From Betaproteobacteria bacterium (GTDB taxonomy: Bacteria > Pseudomonadota > Gammaproteobacteria > Burkholderiales > Rhodocyclaceae): a stretch of 64,000 bases of DNA. The stretch is from positions 1,315,001 to 1,379,000 of the forward strand of contig JADJXY010000002.1 in NCBI GenBank assembly GCA_016720065.1, read 5' to 3'. The notes beneath the pieces were generated by a model. That model was not told where the DNA came from, made no database searches, and saw nothing but the letters and a program-made list of their open reading frames with translations. Position numbers and translations under genes: made by a program. This document shows, piece by piece, positions 16,675 through 23,710 of the stretch (within the stretch, counting starts at the first letter, position 1; each line of letters begins with the position of its first letter).

Positions 16675-17118
16675 TCAGCTTTCATCTGGAGTGACCATGC
16701 GCATGGGACGCGTGCCGATCTTCGCCCCGGTGACCTCATCCACCGCCACTGCCTTGATTTCTGTTCCGGTTTCAGCGTCGAAGAAACGGACCAATTTGCC
16801 GGCCCCCCGGTATTGGCGCCCCCAGGCGCCGATCATGAAAAGCACCGGCAGAAAATCCCGGCCGGCCGCAGTCAACAGATACTCCTCGCGCGGCGGATGC
16901 TCCGAATAAGGCCGTTTCTCCAGTAACCCCTCCTCGGTCAGCGTCGCCAGCCGACGGGTCAGCATCGTCGGCGCGATGCCCAGATTTTTCCGGAATTGGT
17001 CGAAGCGAGTGAGGCCGGCATGGGCGTCCCGCAGGATCAACAGGCTCCAGGCATCCCCTGCAAAACTCAGGCTGCGCGCGATCGGGCACGGCTGATTGCC
17101 ATTATTTTCGTCGTTCAT
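16675..17118 (-). CDS. HxlR-family winged-helix regulator
   Basis: The 147-residue protein has the HxlR core with PCPIARSLSFAGDAWSLLILRDA, RFDQFRKNLGIAPTMLTRRL and GLLEKRPYSEHPPREEYLLT. The Cys just before the first helix matches the redox- or electrophile-sensing Cys of YodB/QorR-type members. The start at MNDENNGN (17118) is chosen because the upstream extension (to 17238) crosses the operator and the divergent gene. About 45 residues after the HxlR core include KIGTRPMRMV, as seen in long HxlR proteins. It is divergent from a hydrolase gene across a three-repeat operator, so it probably controls both. Confidence 0.9.
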   Translation of the reverse strand: MNDENNGNQPCPIARSLSFAGDAWSLLILRDAHAGLTRFDQFRKNLGIAPTMLTRRLATLTEEGLLEKRPYSEHPPREEYLLTAAGRDFLPVLFMIGAWGRQYRGAGKLVRFFDAETGTEIKAVAVDEVTGAKIGTRPMRMVTPDES

Positions 17119-17124
17119 ACTGTT

Positions 17125-17178
17125 TTGGTAGTGACTTGCTTTCAAATTGGTAGTATTGTTAATTTCAATTTGATAGTA
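17125..17178. promoter_or_regulatory. Triple direct-repeat operator between HxlR gene and hydrolase gene
   Basis: TTGGTAGT (17125), TTGGTAGT (17147) and TTGATAGT (17170) recur at 22- and 23-bp spacing. The second and third are embedded in longer copies: TTTCAAATTGGTAGTA and TTTCAATTTGATAGTA match at 14 of 16. The reverse complement TACTATCAAA resembles operators of YodB-type HxlR proteins. It sits 7 bases before the HxlR gene start and 45 before the hydrolase gene, in locally AT-rich DNA. Confidence 0.65.
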
Positions 17179-17222
17179 ACAGCTCGGCGACCAGCAAGCC
17201 ACCCCGCACGGAGAATTCATCG

Positions 17223-18062
17223 ATGAGCCATGTGACATGGAAAAACGCCCCGACCCGCACGATAGCCGTGGGCGGGGTACCTTTCGCCTACCGGGAACTC
17301 GGCCCCGATTCCGGCGTGCCGGTCGTCTTCCTGCACCACCTGATGGCCGTGCTCGATGACTGGGATCCGCGGGTGATTGACGGCATTGCCGCCCAACGTC
17401 GGGTTATCGCGTTCGACAATCGCGGGGTCGGGGCCTCGGGCGGATCGGTCCCGCCCACCATCGAGGCAATGGGGCAGGATGCCATCGCCTTCATTCGGAC
17501 CTTGGGATTCAAGCAGGTCGATCTTCTCGGCTTCTCGTTGGGCGGCGGCGTCGCGCAAATGGTTGCCTTGCAGGCCCCCGACCTGGTGCGTCGGATGATC
17601 CTGGCTGGCACGGGCCCTCGGGGTGGCGGCGGGATCGACGAGATCAACAGAGTCGCAGCCCTTGCTTACCTCAAGGCCGCGCTGACGTGGAGTGATGCGA
17701 GGAATTTCCTGTTCTTTCCCCGTACCGCGCAGGGCAAGCGCGCCGCGGGAGACTACTTTTCCCGGCTGCAAGAGCGCACCGAGGACCGCGACAAGCCTAT
17801 TTCCCTGCAAGCACGACGTGCTCAGTTGCAGGCCATCAAAACGGCGGGGCTAAGCACGCCCGACGATCTTTCGGTCATCAAGCAAGCCGTTTTCGTCGCC
17901 AATGGCGACCACGACCTGATGGTGGCCAGCAGTCTTTCGGCCGACATGGCTCGCCGTCTACCGAATGCCAAGCTGACGATCTATCCGGATTCCGGACACG
18001 GCGGCGTCTTTCAGCACCATCGGGCCTTTGTGCCGGCGGTGCTGGACTTCCTCGCTGACTGA
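17223..18062 (+). CDS. Alpha/beta-fold hydrolase
   Basis: The 279-residue protein has the complete catalytic triad: nucleophile Ser in GFSLGGG (about residue 106), Asp in NGDHDLMV, and His in DSGHGG. An oxyanion-side motif VFLHHL lies in the N-terminal strand. Family members include esterases, haloperoxidase-like and C-C bond hydrolases; substrate is unknown. It is the first gene of a two-gene unit with an MDR oxidoreductase, under the HxlR operator. Such pairs are often induced by quinones or electrophiles (inference). GC content looks lower than in neighbouring nos genes. Confidence 0.88.
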   Translation: MSHVTWKNAPTRTIAVGGVPFAYRELGPDSGVPVVFLHHLMAVLDDWDPRVIDGIAAQRRVIAFDNRGVGASGGSVPPTIEAMGQDAIAFIRTLGFKQVDLLGFSLGGGVAQMVALQAPDLVRRMILAGTGPRGGGGIDEINRVAALAYLKAALTWSDARNFLFFPRTAQGKRAAGDYFSRLQERTEDRDKPISLQARRAQLQAIKTAGLSTPDDLSVIKQAVFVANGDHDLMVASSLSADMARRLPNAKLTIYPDSGHGGVFQHHRAFVPAVLDFLAD

Positions 18063-18086
18063 TCAGATGAAAACGAAAGACCAACG

Positions 18087-19100
18087 ATGAAAACCCAAAC
18101 CATGAAAGCCCTCACCTTCAAACGCTATGGCAAGTCGCCCGACATTGCCTTCGCCGATGTGCCGCGCCCCACGCTGAAGGCTGACGAATTGCTCGTGCAG
18201 GTCCACGCGGCGAGCGTGAATCCGGTCGACAACATGATCCTGACGGGAATCTTCAAACCGGTCCTGCATTTCCAGCTGCCGGCCACGCTGGGCAGCGATC
18301 TGGCCGGTGTGGTGACCGAGGTGGGCAGCGGCGTGACCCGTTTCAAGCCGGGCGATGCCATTTTCGCCAATATCTTCGATCTCGGTACCGGCGCCCTCGC
18401 CGAGTTCGCGGTGGTACCCGAGCGTTTTGCCGCACTGAAACCAAGCAATCTCGATTTCGTGCAGGCGGCATCGATCCCGATGGTCGGACTCACCTCCTGG
18501 CAAGCGCTGAAGGAGCGCGCCAATCTTCAGGCAGGGCAAAAGGTGTTCATCCCGGCTGGCTCCGGCGGTATTGGCACGTTTGCGATCCAGTTGGCAAAAC
18601 ACCTGGGCGCCAAGGTGGGAACGACCACCAGCACGGGCAACGTCGAACTGGTGCGCAGCCTCGGCGCCGATGAAGTTGTCGACTACAAGAAACAGGAATT
18701 CGAGAATGTGCTGCGCGGCTACGACGCGGTGCTCGGCACCGTCAGGGGTGATGCGGTTGAGAAATCCCTCTCCATTCTCAAGCCAGGGGGCGTGGTCGTT
18801 TCTCTGGTCGGGCCTCTGGACGCGGCATTCGCCCGGGCTCGCCGGCTCAATTTCGTCCTGACCTTCGTGTTCGGATTGATGAGCTGCAAGATCATGCGTC
18901 TGGCGAAAAAGCGGGACGTAACGTACTCATTTCTCTTTGCGCGCCCCGATGGCGCTCAACTTGATGAAATCGCCAAACTGCTTGAGACAGAGCGCCTCCA
19001 GCCGGTGATCGACAAGGTGTTTCCTTTCGCGCAGGCCAAGGAAGCACTGGATTACCTTGCCCAGGGGCGATCCCGGGGCAAGGTCGTGGTCAAGCTGTGA
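18087..19100 (+). CDS. MDR-superfamily NAD(P)-dependent oxidoreductase, quinone-reductase-like
   Basis: The 337-residue protein has the GroES-like N-terminal domain and a Rossmann domain with GSGGIGTFAIQLAKHLGAKV. Zinc ligands of classical alcohol dehydrogenases are not seen, which fits the zinc-free quinone oxidoreductase/enoyl reductase branch. NADPH-dependent reduction of quinones or enals is the likely reaction. It lies 24 bases after the hydrolase gene and probably forms an operon with it under HxlR control. A second possible start is the ATG at 18102 (MKALTFKRYG), which is the usual N-terminus of the family. Confidence 0.88.
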   Translation: MKTQTMKALTFKRYGKSPDIAFADVPRPTLKADELLVQVHAASVNPVDNMILTGIFKPVLHFQLPATLGSDLAGVVTEVGSGVTRFKPGDAIFANIFDLGTGALAEFAVVPERFAALKPSNLDFVQAASIPMVGLTSWQALKERANLQAGQKVFIPAGSGGIGTFAIQLAKHLGAKVGTTTSTGNVELVRSLGADEVVDYKKQEFENVLRGYDAVLGTVRGDAVEKSLSILKPGGVVVSLVGPLDAAFARARRLNFVLTFVFGLMSCKIMRLAKKRDVTYSFLFARPDGAQLDEIAKLLETERLQPVIDKVFPFAQAKEALDYLAQGRSRGKVVVKL

Positions 19101-19240
19101 CGCCCCCGTGTTTGCCCCCCACCAGAACGATCCAGCTACCAACAGGAAAGTACGCCCGCGCATCAGGCGCGCAAAGCGTGGTTCAGGAAAAGAGGCCGGA
19201 CCGAGGAACCACAGAATGGCCCTGCTTCTCGTGGGGTAGC

Positions 19241-19445
19241 CGAGTTTGGTGCATCCCGGGGTTCCGCCCCGAGGGCGGGTAACTGTTTCGCTGCGCGGAA
19301 GCTGCGCTTTTTTGCTCGCCAAGAAAATCTGGCCTGTAGGGCCAGATTTCTATAAAGAGTCACCCAAGAGAAGGCGACCCCAGGGTCAACGCCGGGCTTT
19401 GCCCGGTTCCTTGCGCCACCCGGGCTTCCGGGCGGGTCGCTGAGT
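19241..19445 (+). repeat. Dispersed hairpin-rich repeat, right copy
   Basis: This non-coding stretch contains a stem CCGCCC-CGA-GGGCGG near 19263-19278 and a perfect 10-bp inverted repeat at 19325-19334/19340-19349 (AAATCTGGCC with loop TGTAG). The block shared with the left copy, AGTCACCCAAGAGAAGGCGA and following bases, lies at 19357-19400. Elements of this look are dispersed in many proteobacterial genomes (general knowledge). It borders the HxlR module and runs into the 3' end of the MFS gene. Confidence 0.6.
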
Positions 19446-19456
19446 TCGCCTGCGGC

Positions 19457-20872
19457 TCAGACACCCCGACCCGAAGGCCCCCGGACAGCCCGGCGTCGCT
19501 CAGCGTCTTCCATGGGGGAAGAGTCTCCTGCACCAAGTGCTTGAGGGGCTGCCTCAGGCCCGAGAGTGGGGGAAGCGCGACTGCTCGGTTCAGCGCTCCC
19601 CCAGCGCGGCAATGGACTCTCCCAACCGGGATGTTCTGGATCGTCGCTCGCGGGGGTCCGCCGTATCTCCGCATCCCGGATTGGTGCGTGCAGGGCGGCC
19701 GCAAACAAGCCTATCGCAACGCTCAGTTGCCACATGAAGTCGTAGGAGCGGGTGAGGTCGAAGACGTAGCCACCCAGCCAGACGCCGAGAAACGAGCCCA
19801 ACTGGTGGCCGAAGAAGACGAAACCGAACAGCGTGGTGAGATAGCGCAGGCCGAAAATCTGCGCCAGCAGGCCGTTGGTGAGGGGCACCGTACCCAGCCA
19901 GAACAGCCCCATGACGACGCTGAAGGCATACAGGGAGACCGGGCTCAGGGGCAGCAGGGTGAAGGCGGCGATGGCGCCGGAGCGGATGACATAGATTACG
20001 ACCAGCAGCGCCTTGCGTCTCAAAAGGCCACCGAGCAGGCCACAGACGTAGGTGCCGCCGATATTGGCGAGGGCGATCAGGGCGAGTCCGGTCACCGCCA
20101 CATTGGCCGTCATGCCCTGGTCGCGCAGGTAGGACGGCAGGTGATTGGCGAGGAAGGCCAGGTGGAAGCCGCAGGCGAAGAAACCCAGCAGCAGGAGCCA
20201 GAAGCCGGAGTGCCCGAAGGCCTCGGCCAGGGCGTCACCCAGGCTCTGCCGGGCCCCGCAGTCGGCGCCGGGGGCATCGTCCAGGTGCAGGGCCACCGGA
20301 AGCAGGGCCAGGCAGGCGACCGCGAGCGCCACGAGGGCGCCGCTCCAGTCGAGGCTCTGGATCAGGGCCTGGGTGGCCGGCACCAGCAGGAACTGCCCCA
20401 GCCCCCCGGCGGCGCCGGCCAGCCCGAGGGCCCAGCCGCGGCGATCGGGCGCCACCAGGCGGCTCAAGGCGCCGTAGATGACGCCGAAAGTGGTGCAAGC
20501 GAGGGCCAGACCCACGGCCAGGCCGGCCGCCAGGGTGAAGGCCAGGGGCGTGGCGGCCCAGGCCATGCCGGCGAGGCCGCCGCCGTAACAGACCAGCCCG
20601 GCCAGGACGATGCGCCGGGCGCCGTAGCGGTCTGCCACCATGCCGACCAAGGGCTGGGCCAGGCCCCACACGCCGTTTTGCAGGGCAATGGCGAAACTGA
20701 AGGTTTCCCGCGGCCAGCCATGGTCGAGGCTCACGGGCCCCAGGAAGATGCCGAAGGCGTGGCGTACGCCGAGGGTCAGCCCCATGACGGCGCCACCGGC
20801 CAGGACAAGGGCCAGCGGGGCCCGCCACCCCGGCCTGGCGGCCGGCTCCGCGACCTCAACGGGTGTGGTCAT
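19457..20872 (-). CDS. MFS transporter with a repeat-derived C-terminal tail
   Basis: The 471-residue protein has 12 predicted helices and the MFS loop motif GMVADRYGARR between helices 2 and 3. It resembles oxalate/formate-antiporter-like and monocarboxylate-type MFS members; substrate unknown. The membrane core ends at about residue 405 (AAALHAPIRDAEIR). The last 65 or so residues are Pro/Ser/Arg-rich and encoded by repeat-like DNA, so the original 3' end may have been replaced. The start (MTTPVEVAE, 20872) overlaps the end of the upstream hydrolase gene by 17 bases. Confidence 0.85.
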   Translation of the reverse strand: MTTPVEVAEPAARPGWRAPLALVLAGGAVMGLTLGVRHAFGIFLGPVSLDHGWPRETFSFAIALQNGVWGLAQPLVGMVADRYGARRIVLAGLVCYGGGLAGMAWAATPLAFTLAAGLAVGLALACTTFGVIYGALSRLVAPDRRGWALGLAGAAGGLGQFLLVPATQALIQSLDWSGALVALAVACLALLPVALHLDDAPGADCGARQSLGDALAEAFGHSGFWLLLLGFFACGFHLAFLANHLPSYLRDQGMTANVAVTGLALIALANIGGTYVCGLLGGLLRRKALLVVIYVIRSGAIAAFTLLPLSPVSLYAFSVVMGLFWLGTVPLTNGLLAQIFGLRYLTTLFGFVFFGHQLGSFLGVWLGGYVFDLTRSYDFMWQLSVAIGLFAAALHAPIRDAEIRRTPASDDPEHPGWESPLPRWGSAEPSSRASPTLGPEAAPQALGAGDSSPMEDAERRRAVRGPSGRGV

Positions 20873-21848
20873 GGCCTCCTCCGTGTGGGGGCGGCGCCGG
20901 GGGGAAGTGAAAGACCGGGTGCCCGGGTGGCAAGCTGCCCTCCTGCAACCAGCGGAGGGCGTCGGCCCAGAGGGTAGCGGCGAAGCGCTCGTGAAAATAG
21001 GCGAAGTGACCGATCTCGGCGACCCCGACGGCCTGGGGGCGGATTTCGATGCGCGTGCGCCGGGCATTGCGATAGTAGGCCAGCAGCCGATCCAGGGCGG
21101 CCGGTGTGCCGAAGGGGTCGTCGCTGAGGCCGATGGCCAGCATCTCGCCGCTCATGGCCGGGAAGTGGCGCAGCGGGTCGAGGCCGTCGCGCCCGTGGCG
21201 GCGGTAGGCCTCCTCCAGCCGAGCCGGGCGGAAGGCCCACTCGTAGGCCGCCCCGGCCGGCAGGTCTTCGTGCCACCCCAGGCGGCGGGCAGGAAAATAG
21301 CCCAGCAGCGCGGTCAGGAACGGCATCGCGCCATGCCAGCGCAGGGCCATGCTCAGCCGCCGGGGGGCGGCGTAGTCCCGCCAGTAAGCGTACTGGGCGC
21401 CCACCGTGAGGCAGCGGCGCACCCGCCCGCCGTGGGCGGCCAGCCCGACCAGCAGCCCGCCGATGCTGTGGGCCACCACATCGAGGGGCAGCCCCGGAAA
21501 GGCATCCAGCGCCCACTCCAGCGCGGCGTCGCAGTCGCAGGCCCCCCAGGTGAACTTGTCGAACCCGGGAGTTGCCCGGGGATGCCGATGGCGGGACGCG
21601 CCAATGCCGCGGTAATCGTAGGTCAGGACGGCGTAGCCGTGAGCGGCGAGGTAGCGCGCGAAACGATGGTAGTAGGCGGCCTTCACCGCCGTGGCCGGGT
21701 TGATGACCACGGTGCCGATCTGCCACCGGGAAGCCGGCAGCCAGAGCTCGCCGGCGAGTTCCTGGCCGTCGCGGGTGGGCAGCGTCACGCTGATTGCTGG
21801 CGCGACGCCATCAGGGAGTCGATCCACAGTCACATTCTCCTGATTCAT
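20856..21848 (-). CDS. Alpha/beta hydrolase
   Basis: The 330-residue protein has the nucleophile elbow AHSIGGLL, a strand motif LTYDYRGIGAS, and a probable catalytic His in IGHFAYFHERF. It looks like the large group of predicted esterases annotated as alpha/beta hydrolases next to transporters. The C-terminus is His/Pro/Gly rich (PPPHGGGHDHTR) and overlaps the start of the MFS gene. The ATG at 21848 (MNQENVTV) is preferred over a TTG 9 bases earlier. It is divergent from a LysR gene, which may regulate it and the transporter. Confidence 0.85.
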   Translation of the reverse strand: MNQENVTVDRLPDGVAPAISVTLPTRDGQELAGELWLPASRWQIGTVVINPATAVKAAYYHRFARYLAAHGYAVLTYDYRGIGASRHRHPRATPGFDKFTWGACDCDAALEWALDAFPGLPLDVVAHSIGGLLVGLAAHGGRVRRCLTVGAQYAYWRDYAAPRRLSMALRWHGAMPFLTALLGYFPARRLGWHEDLPAGAAYEWAFRPARLEEAYRRHGRDGLDPLRHFPAMSGEMLAIGLSDDPFGTPAALDRLLAYYRNARRTRIEIRPQAVGVAEIGHFAYFHERFAATLWADALRWLQEGSLPPGHPVFHFPPAPPPHGGGHDHTR

Positions 21849-21922
21849 GTATTGCAAGAAGGTAAGACCGTGATTAAAGTTACTTTTAAAGACAGTCTCA
21901 AACGATTATTCGGAATCAATTA

Positions 21923-21939
21923 CATTCCATACTGGAATG
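21923..21939. promoter_or_regulatory. LysR-type dyad before the LysR gene
   Basis: CATTCC-ATACT-GGAATG is a perfect 6-bp inverted repeat fitting the LysR box pattern T-N11-A. It ends 4 bases before the LysR start codon in the 95-bp divergent gap. It is a likely autoregulatory site also serving the hydrolase-MFS operon. Confidence 0.55.
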
Positions 21940-21943
21940 CATC

Positions 21944-22876
21944 ATGAGCCTGGGTAACGCACTGCGCCTTCCCTCTCTCGACCTCCTCAAAGGCTTCGTC
22001 GCCGTCGGGCGCCACGGGAGCATCACCCTCGCCGCCCGGGAGCTCTTTCTCACCCAGTCCGCCGTCAGCCGCCAGATTCTTGCCCTGGAGGACGCCCTGG
22101 CCTGCAAACTCTTCGTGCGCAGCCACCGGGCCATCGCGTTCACGGCCGAAGGCGAAGCTCTGTTCCACAAGGCGGAACCCGCCCTGCAGCGCCTGCAGGA
22201 AGCCATCGAAACCCTGCTGCCCGGCGCGCGCCCGGTCACCGTCACGGCCAGCGTCAGTGTCGCCAGCCTGTGGCTGTTGCCGCGCCTGGGGGAATTCCAG
22301 GCCCGGCACCCGGAAATCGACCTGCGGGTGATGGCCCTCAACCGGGTCGTGGACCTCCAGCGCGAAGCCATCGACCTGGCCATCCGCTACTGCAAGCCCG
22401 AGGACGCCCCGGCCGGCGCCACCCTGCTGTTCGAGGAAAGCGTGGGCGTCGTTGCCAGCCCGTCCCTTGGCCTGGCCCGCCTGAACTCCGCCGCCGACGT
22501 CGAACCCCTGGTCCTGCTCGATTACGAAGACCCCCAGCGCCCCTGGCTGCGCTGGCAGGGTTGGCTGGCGGCTCGGGGCTGGGCCGACGCCCGGCCCAGG
22601 AGCGTCGTCCGGTTCAACCAGTACGACCAGGTCATCCTCGCCGCCCTGGGCGGCCAGGGCGTCGCCCTGGCGCGCCTGCCGCTCATCAGCGAACAGCTCG
22701 ACAGGGGCCTCCTGCGCCCCGTGGCCACCCCGGAAGCACCCCAGCCCAGCGGCTACGCCTACTGGCTGCTGCAGGAACCCGCCAAGGCGCGCACCGCCGT
22801 GCAAATGGCGGCGGCGTGGATACGGGAGGCTGCCTTACAATCCCCCGATCTTTTTTCGCACCTGGGGAGTCCATGA
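21944..22876 (+). CDS. LysR-family transcriptional regulator (GcvA-like)
   Basis: The 310-residue protein has an N-terminal helix-turn-helix (GSITLAARELFLTQSAVSRQI, residues about 26-46) and a periplasmic-binding-like effector domain. The pattern PSLDLLKGFVAVGRHGSITL and the effector segment VVDLQREAIDLAIRY resemble the GcvA subgroup. It probably controls the divergent hydrolase-MFS genes; the effector is unknown. Its end overlaps the next gene start by 4 bases. Confidence 0.92.
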   Translation: MSLGNALRLPSLDLLKGFVAVGRHGSITLAARELFLTQSAVSRQILALEDALACKLFVRSHRAIAFTAEGEALFHKAEPALQRLQEAIETLLPGARPVTVTASVSVASLWLLPRLGEFQARHPEIDLRVMALNRVVDLQREAIDLAIRYCKPEDAPAGATLLFEESVGVVASPSLGLARLNSAADVEPLVLLDYEDPQRPWLRWQGWLAARGWADARPRSVVRFNQYDQVILAALGGQGVALARLPLISEQLDRGLLRPVATPEAPQPSGYAYWLLQEPAKARTAVQMAAAWIREAALQSPDLFSHLGSP

Positions 22877-23358
22877 CTCAAGACGAAGACCGACGCGCCG
22901 CCAACGACCGCCGCGTCGCCGACGACATCCGGCGCTTCGGCTGCCACGTCATCAGCGTATTCGACCCCCATGAGCAGTTGCCGACCTTTTCGTACTCCAT
23001 CGGAATCCAGGAAACCACCGGCTGCCCCGAGGCCATCGTGGTGGGACTCTCGCCCAAGTTGGGCGCTTCGATGATCAACGAGTACCTGCGACAACTCCGG
23101 GGCGGCACGCGCTTCGTCCGCGGCACCCTTTACGAGGGCTTTCTGGAAGGGTTCTCCATCTACGTGGAACCGGCCAAGCCCCTGCGCCTGTGCGAATACA
23201 CCCTCGGCTGCGACCGCTACTACCAGGGAAAAACCTACGCCGTCGTCCAGCTCGTCTGGCCGTCCACCGTCGGCGTCTGGCCCTGGCAGCGCGCCGCCAG
23301 CGAATGGTTCAAGCACAACCAGCCCCTGCTCGGCCGCCAGCGGCCGGACCGGCCCTGA
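22873..23358 (+). CDS. DUF4262 domain protein
   Basis: The 161-residue protein matches the DUF4262 pattern: GCHVISVFDPHEQLPTFSYSIG near the N-terminus, then EAIVVGLSPKLGASMINEYL. The function of the domain is unknown. It overlaps the LysR stop (ATGA) but may also have its own promoter, since TACAAT at 22836-22841 precedes it inside the LysR gene. It is cytoplasmic, with no signal or membrane segment. Confidence 0.82.
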   Translation: MTQDEDRRAANDRRVADDIRRFGCHVISVFDPHEQLPTFSYSIGIQETTGCPEAIVVGLSPKLGASMINEYLRQLRGGTRFVRGTLYEGFLEGFSIYVEPAKPLRLCEYTLGCDRYYQGKTYAVVQLVWPSTVGVWPWQRAASEWFKHNQPLLGRQRPDRP

Positions 23359-23425
23359 GGCTCCCGAACGCCCGGTCCGAAGCAGTTTTCCCCCTGTGCA
23401 CCGCAACCAGCAATTTCAGGATTTC

Positions 23426-23446
23426 TGTGGATAAGTCTGTGGAAAG
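23426..23446 (-). other. DnaA-box-like pair
   Basis: TGTGGATAA at 23426-23434 is an exact reverse complement of the DnaA box TTATCCACA. TGTGGAAAG (23438-23446) is a 7 of 9 match 12 bp further. No other boxes, AT-rich unwinding element or dnaA/dnaN genes are near, so this is not an origin. A titration or regulatory site, or chance, is possible. Confidence 0.35.
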
Positions 23447-23549
23447 TCACGCGGACGCCATCAAAATGTCACGCTTCCGGTGCGATGCCCAAGGATTAGG
23501 CAGCCCTTCCTGGAACGCCTGGCAATGGGCCTCCCGGGAACCCAAACGA

Positions 23550-23576
23550 AAAAAGCCCGTCGCGCGCGGGCTTTTT
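23550..23576 (-). terminator. Intrinsic terminator of tRNA-Ser
   Basis: AAAAAGCCCG / CGGGCTTTTT form a 10-bp stem with loop TCGCGCG. It lies 12 bases past the tRNA 3' end on the minus strand. The T run is present on both strands, so it can also end transcripts from the DUF4262 side. Confidence 0.9.
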
Positions 23577-23588
23577 CCTGGGAGGGTC

Positions 23589-23681
23589 TGGCGGAGAGGA
23601 AGGGATTCGAACCCTTGTGCCGGTTTTACCCGACCATCCGATTTCGAGTCGGCGCCGTTATGACCACTTCGGTACCTCTCC
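23589..23681 (-). tRNA. tRNA-Ser(CGA)
   Basis: The 93-base gene on the minus strand runs from acceptor GGAGAGG to CCTCTCC-G-CCA. The CCA is encoded. The anticodon stem-loop is CCGA-CT-CGA-AA-TCGG, giving anticodon CGA, which reads UCG serine codons. A long variable arm, typical of tRNA-Ser, precedes the T arm (AGGG-TTCGAAT-CCCT). A -10 TATTAT lies upstream and a terminator downstream. The seryl-tRNA synthetase gene is 1.4 kb away. Confidence 0.97.
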
Positions 23682-23692
23682 GGGAAGGGCGC

Positions 23693-23699
23693 GATAATA
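23693..23699. promoter_or_regulatory. Shared -10 region of tRNA-Ser and mltF
   Basis: GATAATA reads as GATAAT (23693-23698) toward mltF and as TATTAT (23694-23699) toward tRNA-Ser. The start points would be about 6 bases from each gene. Two divergent promoters therefore overlap on the same six bases. Confidence 0.5.
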
Positions 23700-23710
23700 G
23701 CACAGCCCCC

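Noticed and set aside
23426..23446. Replication origin
   Set aside because: Only one exact DnaA box and one weak one, no AT-rich element, and no dnaA, dnaN, parAB or gid genes nearby.
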